Shown here piece by piece: positions 9,799 through 18,976 of a stretch of 64,000 bases of DNA. The notes beneath the pieces were generated by a model. It ran no database searches. It saw nothing but the letters and a program-made list of their open reading frames with translations, and was not told the origin of the DNA. Within the stretch, counting starts at the first letter, position 1, and every line of letters starts with the position of its first letter. Source of the DNA: Telluria antibiotica (GTDB taxonomy: Bacteria; Pseudomonadota; Gammaproteobacteria; Burkholderiales; Burkholderiaceae_D). The stretch spans positions 372,001-436,000 of the forward strand of contig NZ_JAAQOM010000003.1 of assembly GCF_011682055.1 (NCBI RefSeq), read 5' to 3'. The translations under genes and the position numbers were made by a program.

Positions 9799-10715
9799 AT
9801 CGCAGGCACCGGCGAGAACCCGGACACCGCCCGGTACTTGCCGTTGCCGTAGTGGAGAATCTCGCGCTGGTCGATCGCGGACGGCGGCGCCGCCGGCGCT
9901 TCCGCGCGGCTGATCGCGCCCTGGTAGTGGATGGTGAGGTCGCCGGGCTGCTCGTGCGTGGCGTCGATCGTCCAGGTGCTTTCGATCGCGTAGCAATCGT
10001 GTGCGTCGGCCGCGCCGCCGCCGTCGCGCGCGGACGGATCGGGCGCATGCTGCTTCACGAGCGGCGCCAGGCGGCGCTGGCAATCGGGCGCGCTGTCGAC
10101 GTTGATGCCGGACAGCGCCAGCTCCACGGCCGCGTCGCGCCGGACCATGTCGCGGCCCGCTTCGTACACGGCCAGCCAGGTGCCGCAGTAACCCTGCCAG
10201 CAGCTGCCGTATTCGACGGCCACCGCGCGGCGCCGCGCGGCCAGCGCGACTTCGCGCACGGCGGCCGCGCCGGAAAAGCCGCGCAGCGCGAAGATGCCCT
10301 GGCGTCCGCTCACGCCCCATGCCGTGCCGCGCTGTTCGAACTGGTAGGCGGCCAGCGCCATCGGCGTCGCTTGCGTCGTGTTGGCGCGGCCGTCGTCGCC
10401 GGCGGGCACGAGGCCCGCGATGAGCGTGAGGTGCGACGCATCCGTGCGCAGCACCAGCTTCGGTTGGACGACAACGCGGTTCGGGCCCGTGCTCCAGCCG
10501 GCGTAGATGCCGCGTGCCATGCCGGGGAGGGGCGGCAGCGTGGCGCTGTGCACGCGTCCGGCCGTGCTGTCGCTCCAGCCGGGAAAGGCCAGCGCCGCCA
10601 GCTGGGCGGGCGAGGGCAGCGCGGGCGCGCTCGCGCCGGCGCACAGCGCGGTCATGCAGGTGGCCGCCACGGCCGCACGGCGGACGTGGCGCCGCCAGGA
10701 CATCGGGTACGTCAT
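9795..10715 (-). CDS. Hypothetical exported protein
   Basis: The protein has 306 residues. A twin-arginine-containing N-terminus and hydrophobic stretch (WRRHVRRAAVAATCMTALCAGASA) predict export. I do not recognise a family. The mature part is rich in Ala and Trp and has three Cys in its middle region (SCWQGYC and CQRR) and one later (HDCYAIES), which suggests disulfides. Its ATG overlaps the stop of the upstream protease gene (TGATG), so the two are translationally coupled and probably act together in the envelope. Its TAA overlaps the convergent hydrolase stop codon by 3 bases. Confidence 0.6.
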   Translation of the reverse strand: MTYPMSWRRHVRRAAVAATCMTALCAGASAPALPSPAQLAALAFPGWSDSTAGRVHSATLPPLPGMARGIYAGWSTGPNRVVVQPKLVLRTDASHLTLIAGLVPAGDDGRANTTQATPMALAAYQFEQRGTAWGVSGRQGIFALRGFSGAAAVREVALAARRRAVAVEYGSCWQGYCGTWLAVYEAGRDMVRRDAAVELALSGINVDSAPDCQRRLAPLVKQHAPDPSARDGGGAADAHDCYAIESTWTIDATHEQPGDLTIHYQGAISRAEAPAAPPSAIDQREILHYGNGKYRAVSGFSPVPAI

Positions 10716-12256
10716 CAGTTCTTCTTGCCGTTCCAGACGTCCATCATGTCGGGCGATCCCTGCGAGCGGATGCCGTTGTCCTGCAGGATGCTTTCCGTCG
10801 CGTCGACCATCGCCTTGCGCGGCAGGACCATCGTCTCGCCGAAGCGCTGGTCGAAGCGCAGCACGACGAGGTCGTCCTTCAGGTCGCGCAGCAGGGCGAC
10901 GAGGTGGCGCAGGCTGCGCACGGGGACGCCGTTGATGGATTCGACGACGGAACCGAAGCGGTTGCTGTAGCCGGCGACGAGCTTGTGCGGGAAGAACGGC
11001 GAGCTGACGACGACGAGTTCCTCGCGCTGGGCGTCCGGCTCGTCGCCGCGGCGCGTCACGAGCGGGCTCGCGTTGAACCCGTAGCCGTTCAGCAGGTTCA
11101 CGTTGTTGTTCAGGAAGGAGGCGTACTCGATGGTGGCGCGCGAGAACACGATCGGGCCGTACACGAAGTATGGCGGATAATCGCCTTCCAGCGGCGGGAC
11201 CAGCAGCGGACGCGGGCCACCGACCGGTACCTGCACCTGCATCGTCTTGCCTGCGCGGACGATGGTCAGCGGCACCTTGCCGTTCTTCGCCACCTGCTGC
11301 ACGCGGTACTTGAAACGCACGCGCAGGTTCGGCCCCAGCTTGACCATGCCCTGGTCGTCGATGGGGTACTCGCCGATGTGCGTGATGACGTCCCATTCCT
11401 TCAGCGGATATTGCGCGTCGCTGCGGTAGGGCCGGTGCACGACGACGCCGTCGACCGACTTGTCGAGCTTCAGGTACTGGCGCAGCACCGGGTTTTCCAG
11501 TGTCTGGACGTCGTCCAGCAGCTGCGGCTTGCCGTCGTAGCGGCCGTCGGCCACGTCGCGCAGGAACAGCTCCACTTCCTCATTCGGAATCACGTAGCCG
11601 ATGTTCTGGGTATTCGTGGCGCCCGAGAACGCGAGGCCGATCATCCGGTCGCCGTCGATCACGGGCCCGCCGCTGTTGCCGGGGTTGATCGCCGCATCGA
11701 TCTGCACGCGCAGGCCCGCCGTGCCGTGGCCGTAGGGGACGAACTCCACGCGCGACACGATGCCCTTGGTGACGGACAGCGACGTGCCGCCGACCGGGTA
11801 GCCATAGGCCATCACCGCTTCGCGCACGTCAGGCAGCGCGTTCGTACGCTTCACGGGATGGTGCTTGTCGAAGAAAGCCTCGTCGTCCAGCTTCAACAGC
11901 GCGAGGTCCATGTCGTACGCGATCGCGACGACGGTGGCGCCGACCTTGTCGCCGTCCTGGCTGGCCTGCACCTCCACCTGGCTCGCGTAGCCGACGACGT
12001 GGGCATTGGTGAGGATGCGCTTGCCCTCGATGACGACGCCCGATCCCGTGACGTCCTGCGGCGTCGCCTTGGTCCAGGGCTTGAACGGGTCGGGGCGGCG
12101 CAGCGTGCTGAAGATCTTGACCACAGAGTTCTCGACGGCCGGCGAGACGGGCGGCGCGGCAGTGGGCGGCGCGGCTGCCTGGCTGGCTTCCTGGGCGTGG
12201 AGCGTGCAACTGGCCAGCGCGATCGCGGCGGCCGCGGCGAAGCGGACGATCTTCAT
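10715..12256 (-). CDS. Periplasmic trypsin-like serine protease with PDZ-like region (Deg-type)
   Basis: The protein has 513 residues and starts MKIVRFAAAAAIALASCTLHAQ, a signal peptide. AGGA lies 5 bases upstream of the ATG, and a longer in-frame start at 12346 is rejected. The catalytic triad is H86 (TNAHVVG), D117 (DMDLALLK) and S195 (GNSGGP). The remaining 300 residues hold PDZ-like segments, for example SVVESINGVPVRSLRHL near 420-440, as in the plant and bacterial Deg subgroup that is longer than classical DegP. Likely role: cleavage of envelope proteins. It heads a two-gene unit divergent from the sigma-54 TldD operon, so the 334-bp gap may regulate both sides. Confidence 0.85.
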   Translation of the reverse strand: MKIVRFAAAAAIALASCTLHAQEASQAAAPPTAAPPVSPAVENSVVKIFSTLRRPDPFKPWTKATPQDVTGSGVVIEGKRILTNAHVVGYASQVEVQASQDGDKVGATVVAIAYDMDLALLKLDDEAFFDKHHPVKRTNALPDVREAVMAYGYPVGGTSLSVTKGIVSRVEFVPYGHGTAGLRVQIDAAINPGNSGGPVIDGDRMIGLAFSGATNTQNIGYVIPNEEVELFLRDVADGRYDGKPQLLDDVQTLENPVLRQYLKLDKSVDGVVVHRPYRSDAQYPLKEWDVITHIGEYPIDDQGMVKLGPNLRVRFKYRVQQVAKNGKVPLTIVRAGKTMQVQVPVGGPRPLLVPPLEGDYPPYFVYGPIVFSRATIEYASFLNNNVNLLNGYGFNASPLVTRRGDEPDAQREELVVVSSPFFPHKLVAGYSNRFGSVVESINGVPVRSLRHLVALLRDLKDDLVVLRFDQRFGETMVLPRKAMVDATESILQDNGIRSQGSPDMMDVWNGKKN

Positions 12257-12404
12257 GAATTCCTGTTCCGGTAACGAAATGTGACATGCAAGCGTTGCCG
12301 TCGCAATATACACGGTGCGTACCTGTAAAAATGCGCAGATTCTCACGTGTAACCTCGCCGTAATGATTTTTTACCGGGCCGCGTCGTTACGCGTACATAC
12401 GAGG

Positions 12405-12451
12405 GTGTCCGGCGCGGCCGTCGCGGACACTGGACGGACAGCCGCGGACAC
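12405..12451. promoter_or_regulatory. Candidate upstream activating sites of the TldD operon
   Basis: GTGTCCG at 12405-12411 is inverted against CGGACAC at 12424-12430. CGGACAG (12435) and CGGACAC (12445) follow at 10-11 bp steps. The 9-mer CGCGGACAC occurs exactly twice, 21 bp apart, i.e. two helical turns. The array ends about 42 bp before the -24 box, typical for a sigma-54 activator. A related array precedes the ABC exporter operon at 34068-34116. Confidence 0.6.
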
Positions 12452-12492
12452 GTGGAATCGCCGCAACGCGTGCGAATCCGCGCCTTCCGGTC

Positions 12493-12507
12493 TGGCACGA
12501 AGATTGC
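12493..12507 (+). promoter_or_regulatory. Sigma-54 (RpoN) promoter of the TldD/MoxR operon
   Basis: TGGCACG-AAGA-TTGC matches the -24/-12 consensus TGGCACG-N4-TTGC at every fixed position. The start point would fall near 12519, giving a leader of about 70 nt before the ATG at 12590. No competing -35/-10 pair is obvious. Confidence 0.78.
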
Positions 12508-12589
12508 CTATTCAACATGTCAACAAGAACGAGCGGCCCGCTCCAGGACCGCTGCCAAAACAATATCGTGTGATTCTTCAGGAGACTAC

Positions 12590-14227
12590 ATGGAACGCCG
12601 TACCTTTCTTAAAATCGGTGCCGGTACCGCCGGGGCGATGCTGGTGCCCGTGTTCGGCAATGCCATCGCGGCGGAGGAGCTGCTCGTCGCGATGCCCGTC
12701 GCGGCCAAGAAGGCGCTGGCCGACGTCGCGCTGAATGCCGCCACCAAGGCCGGCGCGAGCTATTGCGACGTGCGCATCGGCCGCTACCTCAACCAGTACA
12801 TCATCACGCGCGACCTGAACGTCGAGAACGTGACGAACACGGAATCGGCCGGCGTCGGCGTGCGCGTCGTGTGCAACGGCGCCTACGGCTTCGCCGCCAC
12901 CAACGACATGACGCCGGACGGCATCGCGGGCGCCGCGCGCCAGGCCGTCGCGATCGCGCAGGCGAACGCGAAGCTGCAGTCGGACAAGGTGCAACTGGCG
13001 CCCGTGAAGGGCGTGGGCGAGGTGGCGTGGGCCACGCCGATCGTCCGCGACTGGCGCACGGTGCCCATCAAGGACAAGGCGGAACTCCTGATCGCCGCGA
13101 ACAAGGCCGGCATGGACGCCGGTGCGAGCTTCATGCAGTCGATGCTGTTCCAGGTGCAGCAGCAGAAGTATTTCGCCTCGACGGACGGCTCGTACATCGA
13201 CCAGGACATCCAGCGCCTGTGGGCGCCGTTCACGGCGACCGCGGTCGACAAGGCCAGCGGCAAGTTCCGTTCGCGCGCCGGCCTGTCGGCGCCCGTCGGC
13301 ATGGGCTATGAATACCTGGACGCAAAGGCCGTGCACAAGATCAAGGCGGCGGGCGGCGTCGCCACGTTGTACACGCAGTCGTACGACATCGTCGAGGACG
13401 CGCGCGCCGCGGGCCGCGACGCCAGGCGCAAGCTGACGGCGAAGTCCGTCACGCCGGGCAAGTACGACCTGATGCTGTCGCCCGAACACCTGTTCCTGAC
13501 GATCCACGAATCCGTCGGCCACCCGACGGAACTCGACCGCGTGCTGGGCTACGAGGCCAATTTCGCGGGCACGAGCTTCGCCACGCTCGATAAATGGGAG
13601 TCGAAGAAGTTCAACTACGGCTCGCCCCTCGTGAACATCGTCGCCGACAAGACGACACCGGGCTCGCTGGGCAACGTCGGGTACGACGACGAAGGTGTCA
13701 AGACGAAGCGCTGGGACCTGATCAAGGACGGCATCCTCGTGAGCTACCAGGCCACGCGCGACCAGGCCCACATCATCGGCAAGCCGGAGTCGGACGGCTG
13801 CTCGTACGCGGACAGCTGGAGCAACGTGCAGTTCCAGCGCATGCCCAACGTGTCGCTGCAGCCGGGCCGCAAGAAGCTCACGCCGGACGAGATGGTCAAG
13901 GACATCAAGAAGGGCATCTACATCGTGGGCGACGGCTCGTTCTCGATCGACCAGCAGCGCTACAACTTCCAGTTCGGCGGCCAGCTGTTCTACGAGATCA
14001 ACAACGGCAAGATCGGCCAGATGCTGGAAGACGTGGCCTACCAGTCGAACACGCAGGACTTCTGGAATGCGTGCACGGCGATCTGCGACGAACGCGATTG
14101 GCGCATGAGCGGCTCCTTCTTCGACGGCAAGGGCCAGCCTCCGCAGATCAGCATCGTGTCGCACGGTTCGTCGACCGCGCGTTTTTCCGGCATCAACGTC
14201 ATCAACACCGCCCGCAAGATCGGCTAA
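12590..14227 (+). CDS. Tat-exported TldD-family metallopeptidase, copy 1
   Basis: The protein has 545 residues. The start at 12590 has AGGAG upstream and opens with MERRTFLKIGAGTAG, a twin-arginine signal; in-frame ATGs further up would hide it. The zinc motif HExxxH is H306-E307-H311 (HESVGHPTELDR), and the C-terminal half follows TldD (GYDDEG, ATRDQAH, CSYADSWS). Classical TldD is cytoplasmic and works with TldE on unfolded or modified peptides such as microcin B17 and CcdA. The Tat signal here predicts a periplasmic enzyme. It is the first gene of the nine-gene operon behind a sigma-54 promoter, and a close paralogue lies at 15710. Confidence 0.88.
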   Translation: MERRTFLKIGAGTAGAMLVPVFGNAIAAEELLVAMPVAAKKALADVALNAATKAGASYCDVRIGRYLNQYIITRDLNVENVTNTESAGVGVRVVCNGAYGFAATNDMTPDGIAGAARQAVAIAQANAKLQSDKVQLAPVKGVGEVAWATPIVRDWRTVPIKDKAELLIAANKAGMDAGASFMQSMLFQVQQQKYFASTDGSYIDQDIQRLWAPFTATAVDKASGKFRSRAGLSAPVGMGYEYLDAKAVHKIKAAGGVATLYTQSYDIVEDARAAGRDARRKLTAKSVTPGKYDLMLSPEHLFLTIHESVGHPTELDRVLGYEANFAGTSFATLDKWESKKFNYGSPLVNIVADKTTPGSLGNVGYDDEGVKTKRWDLIKDGILVSYQATRDQAHIIGKPESDGCSYADSWSNVQFQRMPNVSLQPGRKKLTPDEMVKDIKKGIYIVGDGSFSIDQQRYNFQFGGQLFYEINNGKIGQMLEDVAYQSNTQDFWNACTAICDERDWRMSGSFFDGKGQPPQISIVSHGSSTARFSGINVINTARKIG

Positions 14228-14243
14228 GGCAGGGACCCACACC

Positions 14244-15581
14244 ATGACCATCCTGACCCAGGAACAAACCAAACATATCTGCGACCGCGTGCTGTCGTTC
14301 TCGAAAGCGGACGAATGCATCGTCACCGTCAACGGCAGCCGCAACGGCAACATCCGCTTCGCGCGCAACCAGGTCTCCACCGCCGGTCTCGCGGACGACA
14401 CCAACATCTCGGTGACGGTCGCTTTCGGCAAGCGCCAGGGCACCGCCACGATTAACGAGTTCGACGACAAGTCGCTGGAAAAAGTCGTGCGCCGCGCCGA
14501 GGACCTTGCGCGCCTCGCCCCCGAAAACCCCGAATTCATGCCGGCCGTGGCCAAGCAGGACTACAAGGCGTCGCAGACGTTCAGCGTGAAGACGGCCGCC
14601 ATCGATCCTGAATTCCGCGCACAGACCGCGGCGTACGCGATCGAGGCCTGCAAGAAGAACAAGCTCGTGGCCGCCGGCTTCTTCACTGACAATAACCAGT
14701 TCTCCGGCGTGGCCAATTCGAACGGCGTGTACGGCCACCAGGGCCAGACGAGCCTCGACTTCACCTGCACCGTGCGCACGGAAGATGGCCGCGGTTCCGG
14801 CTGGGTCAAGCGCTCGGCGACCGATGCGGCCAGGTTCGATGCGCGCGAAGCGGCCGACGTCGCGATCGAGAAGGCGCTGCGCTCCGTCGACGCGAAGGCG
14901 CTGGAGCCGGGCCGCTACACCGTGATCCTGGAGCCGGCCGCCACGTCCGAGCTGCTCGGCTACATGCTGTTCGGGTTCGACGCGCGCCAGACGGACGAAG
15001 GCCGCAGCTTCCTGTCGAAGAAGGGCGGCGCCTCGCGCCTGGGCGACAAGCTGTTCGACGAGCAGGTCAACATCTGGGCCGACCCGTGGCAACCGGACGT
15101 GCCCGTGCTGCCGTGGGACACGGACAACCTCATTGCCCGCAAGCGCATGGACCTGATCAAGAACGGCAAGGTCAACGCGCTGAACTACTCGCAGTACTGG
15201 GCCAAGAAGAAGGGCGTGCAGCCGACGGCCACGCCGGGCAACATCATCATGGCCGGCACGGACAAGTCGACGGCGGAGCTGATCGCCACCACGAAGAAGG
15301 GCGTGCTCGTGACGCGCACGTGGTACATCCGCATGGTCGACCCGCAATCCGTGCTGCTGACGGGCCTCACGCGCGACGGCACGTTCTACATCGAGAACGG
15401 CAAGATCAAGTACCCGATCAAGAACTTCCGCTTCAACGAGAGCCCTGTCACCATGCTCAACAACATCGAGGAGATCGGGAAGCCCGTCGTGATCGGCGGC
15501 GACGAGGTTCCGTTCCAGATGCTGATTCCGCCGATGAAGGTACGTGACTTCAACTTCACGTCGTTGTCGGACGCCGTCTGA
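14244..15581 (+). CDS. TldE/PmbA-like partner protein
   Basis: The protein has 445 residues. It has the TldD/PmbA fold signature at the N-terminus (ECIVTVNGSRNGNIRFARNQ, compare the family repeat) but no HExxxH, as expected of the inactive TldE/PmbA half of the heterodimer. It starts 16 bp after the first tldD, with a weak GGGAC site. Unlike its two TldD neighbours it has no signal peptide. Either it stays in the cytoplasm, or it crosses the membrane attached to a Tat-signalled TldD (hitchhiker export). One TldE lies between two TldDs, so two alternative TldD/TldE pairs are possible. Confidence 0.82.
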   Translation: MTILTQEQTKHICDRVLSFSKADECIVTVNGSRNGNIRFARNQVSTAGLADDTNISVTVAFGKRQGTATINEFDDKSLEKVVRRAEDLARLAPENPEFMPAVAKQDYKASQTFSVKTAAIDPEFRAQTAAYAIEACKKNKLVAAGFFTDNNQFSGVANSNGVYGHQGQTSLDFTCTVRTEDGRGSGWVKRSATDAARFDAREAADVAIEKALRSVDAKALEPGRYTVILEPAATSELLGYMLFGFDARQTDEGRSFLSKKGGASRLGDKLFDEQVNIWADPWQPDVPVLPWDTDNLIARKRMDLIKNGKVNALNYSQYWAKKKGVQPTATPGNIIMAGTDKSTAELIATTKKGVLVTRTWYIRMVDPQSVLLTGLTRDGTFYIENGKIKYPIKNFRFNESPVTMLNNIEEIGKPVVIGGDEVPFQMLIPPMKVRDFNFTSLSDAV

Positions 15582-15595
15582 GCATGTCGATTGAC

Positions 15596-15671
15596 GTAGG
15601 GTGGGCTCCCCGAGCCCACCATATGTTTGCATCGACGCATACGTTTGGTGGGCACGGGGTGCCCACCCTAC
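15596..15671. repeat. REPIN-like paired palindrome, copy 1
   Basis: A GTAG-headed palindromic unit (GTAGGGTGGGCTCCCCGAGC...) is followed, after a short spacer, by the same unit in inverse orientation (...GGGTGCCCACCCTAC). The 76-bp pair sits in the gap between tldE and the second tldD. Copies 2 and 3 are at 54722 and 59740. A GTAG head is typical of REP sequences mobilised by RAYT transposases. Confidence 0.8.
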
Positions 15672-15709
15672 GCGCGCCTTGAATCGTTCGGGGCGCACAT
15701 GGAGAAATG

Positions 15710-17347
15710 ATGGAACGCCGCACCTTCCTCAAAATCGGCGCCGGCACGGCCGGCACCTTGCTGGTCCCCGTGTTCGGCAACGCGATCGCCGCCGAGGCGC
15801 TGCTCGACACGCTCACGTTGGGCGTCAAGAAAGCGCTGGCCGACACCGCCATGGACGCGGCGAAACAAGCGGGCGCCTCGTACTGCGACGTGCGCATCGG
15901 CCGCTACCTGAACCAGTACATCACCACGCGCGACCTGAACGTCGAACGCGTGACGAATACCGAATCGACGGGCGTCGGCGTGCGCGTCATCGCGGCCGGC
16001 GCCTACGGCTTCGCCGCGACGAATTCCTTGAACCCGGACGCCGTCGCCGGCGCCGCGCGCCAGGCCGTCGCCATCGCGAAGGCCAACGCGAAGCTGCAAT
16101 CGGAACCCGTGCAGCTCGCGCCCGTGAAAGGCGTGGGCGAAGTCGCGTGGGCGACGCCGATCAAGCGCGACTGGCGCACGGTGCCCATCAAGGACAAGGC
16201 GGACATGCTGATCGCCGCGAACCAGGCGGGCCTCGCGGCCGGCGCCAGCTTCATGACGGCGAACCTGTTCCAGGTGAACCAGCAGAAGTATTTCGCGTCC
16301 ACCGACGGCTCGTACATCGACCAGGACATCCACCGCCTGTGGGCCCCGATCAACGCGACCGCGGTCGACAAGGCGACGGGAAAATTCCGCTCGCGCGCCG
16401 GGCTCGCACCGCCGGTGGGCATGGGCTACGAGTGGTTCGAAGCGAAGCCGGAACACAAGGTGCGCGCCGCGGGCGGCGTGGCCACGATGTACAACGGCAG
16501 CTACGACATCGTCGAGGAAGCGCGCAACGCTGGCCGCCAGGCGCGCGAGAAGCTGACGGCGCACAGCGTCGACCCCGGCAAGTATGACCTCGTGCTGGCG
16601 CCGGAAAACCTGTTCCTGACGATCCACGAATCCGTCGGCCACCCGACGGAGCTGGACCGCGTGCTGGGCTACGAAGCGAATTACGCGGGCACGAGCTTCT
16701 GCACGCTCGACAAATGGGAATCGAAGCAATTCAACTTCGGTTCGAAGATCGTCAACTTCACGGGCGACAAGACGGCACCCGGTTCGCTGGGTGCCGTCGG
16801 CTACGACGACGAAGGCGTGCCGGCGAAGCGCTGGGACATCATCAAGGACGGTATCCTCGTCAACTACCAGGCCACGCGCGACCAGGCCCACATCATCGGC
16901 GAGAAGGCCTCGCACGGCTGCTCGTACGCGGACAGCTGGAGCAACGTGCAGTTCCAGCGCATGCCGAACGTGTCGCTGCAGCCGGGCCGCAAGAAGCTCG
17001 CGCCGGACGAGATGGTCAAGGACGTCGAGCGCGGCATCTACATCCTCGGCCGCGGCTCCTACTCCATCGACCAGCAGCGCTACAACTTCCAGTTCGGCGG
17101 CCAGCTGTTCTACGAAATCAAGGATGGCAAGATCGGCCGCATGCTGGAAGACGTGGCGTACCAGTCGAACACGCAGGATTTCTGGAATGCGTGCACGGCC
17201 ATCTGCGACGAACGCGATTGGCGCATGAGCGGCTCGTTCTTCGACGGCAAAGGGCAGCCGGGCCAGGTCAGCGCCGTCTCGCACGGCACGCCGACGACGC
17301 GCTTCAACGGCATCAACGTGATCAACACTGGCCGCAAGATCGGCTGA
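15710..17347 (+). CDS. Tat-exported TldD-family metallopeptidase, copy 2
   Basis: The protein has 545 residues, the same length as copy 1 and near-identical over long blocks. The zinc residues H306, E307 and H311 and the twin-arginine start MERRTFLKIGAGTAG are kept. ATGATG gives two possible starts. The second (15710) is chosen because it aligns with copy 1 and leaves 5 bases after GGAG at 15701-15704. The copies differ mainly in residues 30-45 and in scattered substitutions, so this is an older tandem duplication around tldE rather than a recent one. A REPIN lies in the gap before it. DUF4159 follows after 5 bp. Confidence 0.88.
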   Translation: MERRTFLKIGAGTAGTLLVPVFGNAIAAEALLDTLTLGVKKALADTAMDAAKQAGASYCDVRIGRYLNQYITTRDLNVERVTNTESTGVGVRVIAAGAYGFAATNSLNPDAVAGAARQAVAIAKANAKLQSEPVQLAPVKGVGEVAWATPIKRDWRTVPIKDKADMLIAANQAGLAAGASFMTANLFQVNQQKYFASTDGSYIDQDIHRLWAPINATAVDKATGKFRSRAGLAPPVGMGYEWFEAKPEHKVRAAGGVATMYNGSYDIVEEARNAGRQAREKLTAHSVDPGKYDLVLAPENLFLTIHESVGHPTELDRVLGYEANYAGTSFCTLDKWESKQFNFGSKIVNFTGDKTAPGSLGAVGYDDEGVPAKRWDIIKDGILVNYQATRDQAHIIGEKASHGCSYADSWSNVQFQRMPNVSLQPGRKKLAPDEMVKDVERGIYILGRGSYSIDQQRYNFQFGGQLFYEIKDGKIGRMLEDVAYQSNTQDFWNACTAICDERDWRMSGSFFDGKGQPGQVSAVSHGTPTTRFNGINVINTGRKIG

Positions 17348-17352
17348 AGCAC

Positions 17353-17973
17353 ATGGCGACCTACGACTTCTACTTCACGCGGCTGACGTACGAGTCGGGC
17401 GACTGGGACGTCGACCAGCGCATGCCCAGCAACGTCCTGAACTCGCTCGTCGAGTACACGACGCTCAGGGTCGACACGGCCGAGCGCATCGTCGCGCTGT
17501 CGGACCCGAAGATGCTGGAAGCGCCGTTCTGCTACCTGGCCGGGCACAAGCTCGTGCAGTTCACCCCAAGCGAGCGGCGCAACTTCGAGCGCTACGTGAA
17601 GGGCGGCGGCTTCGTGTTCGTGGACGACTGCAACCACGACATCGACGGCCTGTTCGCCAAGTCGTTCGAGGCCGAGATGGCGCGCATCTTCGGTCCGAAG
17701 GCACTGCACAAGATCCCGAACAACCACCGCATCTATTCGAGCTTCTTCCATTTCGACGGGCCGCCGAATACGTCGGTGGAGCTGAACGGCTGGGGCGACG
17801 ATCTCGTGCACGAATACCTGCGCGCCATCGAGGTCAATGGCCGCATTGGCGTGCTGTACTCGAACAAGGACTACGGCTGCGAGTGGGACTACGACTTCCG
17901 CAACAAGCGCTGGCTCGCCGTCGACAACACGCGGTTCGCCGTCAACATCATTCAATACGCATTGGGAGCATGA
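17353..17973 (+). CDS. DUF4159-domain protein
   Basis: The protein has 206 residues and starts MATYDFYFTRLTYESGDWD, with the fixed TRLTY-like opening of DUF4159. FVKGGG-type text (RYVKGGGFVFVDDCNH) and a NHRIYSSFFHF block follow. DUF4159 has a Rossmann-like, glutamine-amidotransferase-related fold and usually travels with MoxR/DUF58/BatA genes. No signal peptide is present here, unlike many members. The gene starts 5 bp after the second tldD and overlaps the MoxR start (ATGA), so the peptidase and MoxR parts are one transcription unit. Confidence 0.82.
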   Translation: MATYDFYFTRLTYESGDWDVDQRMPSNVLNSLVEYTTLRVDTAERIVALSDPKMLEAPFCYLAGHKLVQFTPSERRNFERYVKGGGFVFVDDCNHDIDGLFAKSFEAEMARIFGPKALHKIPNNHRIYSSFFHFDGPPNTSVELNGWGDDLVHEYLRAIEVNGRIGVLYSNKDYGCEWDYDFRNKRWLAVDNTRFAVNIIQYALGA

Positions 17974-18974
17974 ACAACGTGGCAGAAGCGGCATGGACGG
18001 AACACGAGATCGCCGACCTCGTGGCGAAAGTGGATGCGCTCAAGGCGAGCATGGGCCGCGTGATCGTCGGCCAGCGTGACGTGATCGACTTGCTGGTGAC
18101 GTGCCTGCTGGGCGGCGGCCATGCGCTTGTCGAGGGCGTGCCGGGCCTCGGCAAGACGCTGCTCGTGAAATCGCTGGCGCAGGCGACGGACATGCAGTTC
18201 CGGCGCGTGCAGTTCACGCCAGACCTGATGCCGTCCGATATCGTCGGCACGGAGATCCTGGAAGAAGACCAGGCCACGCGCCAGCGCGTGTTCCGCTTCC
18301 AGCCGGGCCCCGTGTTCACGCAGGTGCTGCTGGCGGACGAGATCAACCGCGCGCCGCCCAAGACGCAGTCCGCGCTGCTGGAAGCGATGCAGGAGCGCAG
18401 CGCGACGTTCGCCGGCCAGACGCACCGGCTGCCGCAGCCGTTCTTCGTGCTCGCGACACAGAACCCCATCGAGCAGGCGGGCACGTACCCGCTGCCGGAA
18501 GCGCAGCTCGACCGCTTTCTGCTGCGCATCGACGTCGGCTACCCGACGGAGGACGAAGAGATGGCGATGGTCGGCGCGACGACGCATGCTGGCTTGCGTG
18601 ACGCGGACCCCGCCATGGACCTCGACACCTTGCTCCGCCTGCAGCGGCTCGTGCGCGACATCGAGATCTCGGACGCCATGCTGCGCTACGCGACGCGCCT
18701 CGTGCGCGCGACGCGGCCGGCCGATTCGCCCGTGGCCGCCGTGCGCAAGCACGTGGGGTGGGGCGCCGGCCCGCGCGCCGGCCAGGCCCTCGTGCTGGCA
18801 GCGAAGGCGCGGGCGCTGATGCTGGGCCGCCTCGCCGTCACGCGCGCCGATATCGCCGCGATGCTGCTGCCCGTGCTGGCACACCGCCTGCTGCGCAACT
18901 TCGAGGCCGAGGCGGACGGCGTCGCCATCGCGGACATCCTCGCCGCGCTGCACGCCGGCATCCGGGCCGAATAA
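17970..18974 (+). CDS. MoxR-family AAA+ ATPase
   Basis: The protein has 334 residues. Walker A is GVPGLGKT near 56-63. Walker B is LLADEINRAPPKTQ near 118-131, with the MoxR-typical continuation. Sensor 1 is ATQNPIEQAGTYPLPEAQLDRF, which marks the family. MoxR ATPases act with VWA/DUF58 partners as chaperones that mature or insert cofactors into other proteins. In this operon the obvious clients are the TldD metallopeptidases. The ATG overlaps the DUF4159 stop and has GGAG 2 bp upstream; a longer in-frame start at 17883 lies inside DUF4159. Confidence 0.93.
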   Translation: MNNVAEAAWTEHEIADLVAKVDALKASMGRVIVGQRDVIDLLVTCLLGGGHALVEGVPGLGKTLLVKSLAQATDMQFRRVQFTPDLMPSDIVGTEILEEDQATRQRVFRFQPGPVFTQVLLADEINRAPPKTQSALLEAMQERSATFAGQTHRLPQPFFVLATQNPIEQAGTYPLPEAQLDRFLLRIDVGYPTEDEEMAMVGATTHAGLRDADPAMDLDTLLRLQRLVRDIEISDAMLRYATRLVRATRPADSPVAAVRKHVGWGAGPRAGQALVLAAKARALMLGRLAVTRADIAAMLLPVLAHRLLRNFEAEADGVAIADILAALHAGIRAE

Positions 18975-18976
18975 AC

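Noticed and set aside
12578-14554. 658-codon open frame opposite the first tldD
   Set aside because: No domain is visible and it covers the sigma-54 operon start; the same shadow occurs opposite the second tldD.
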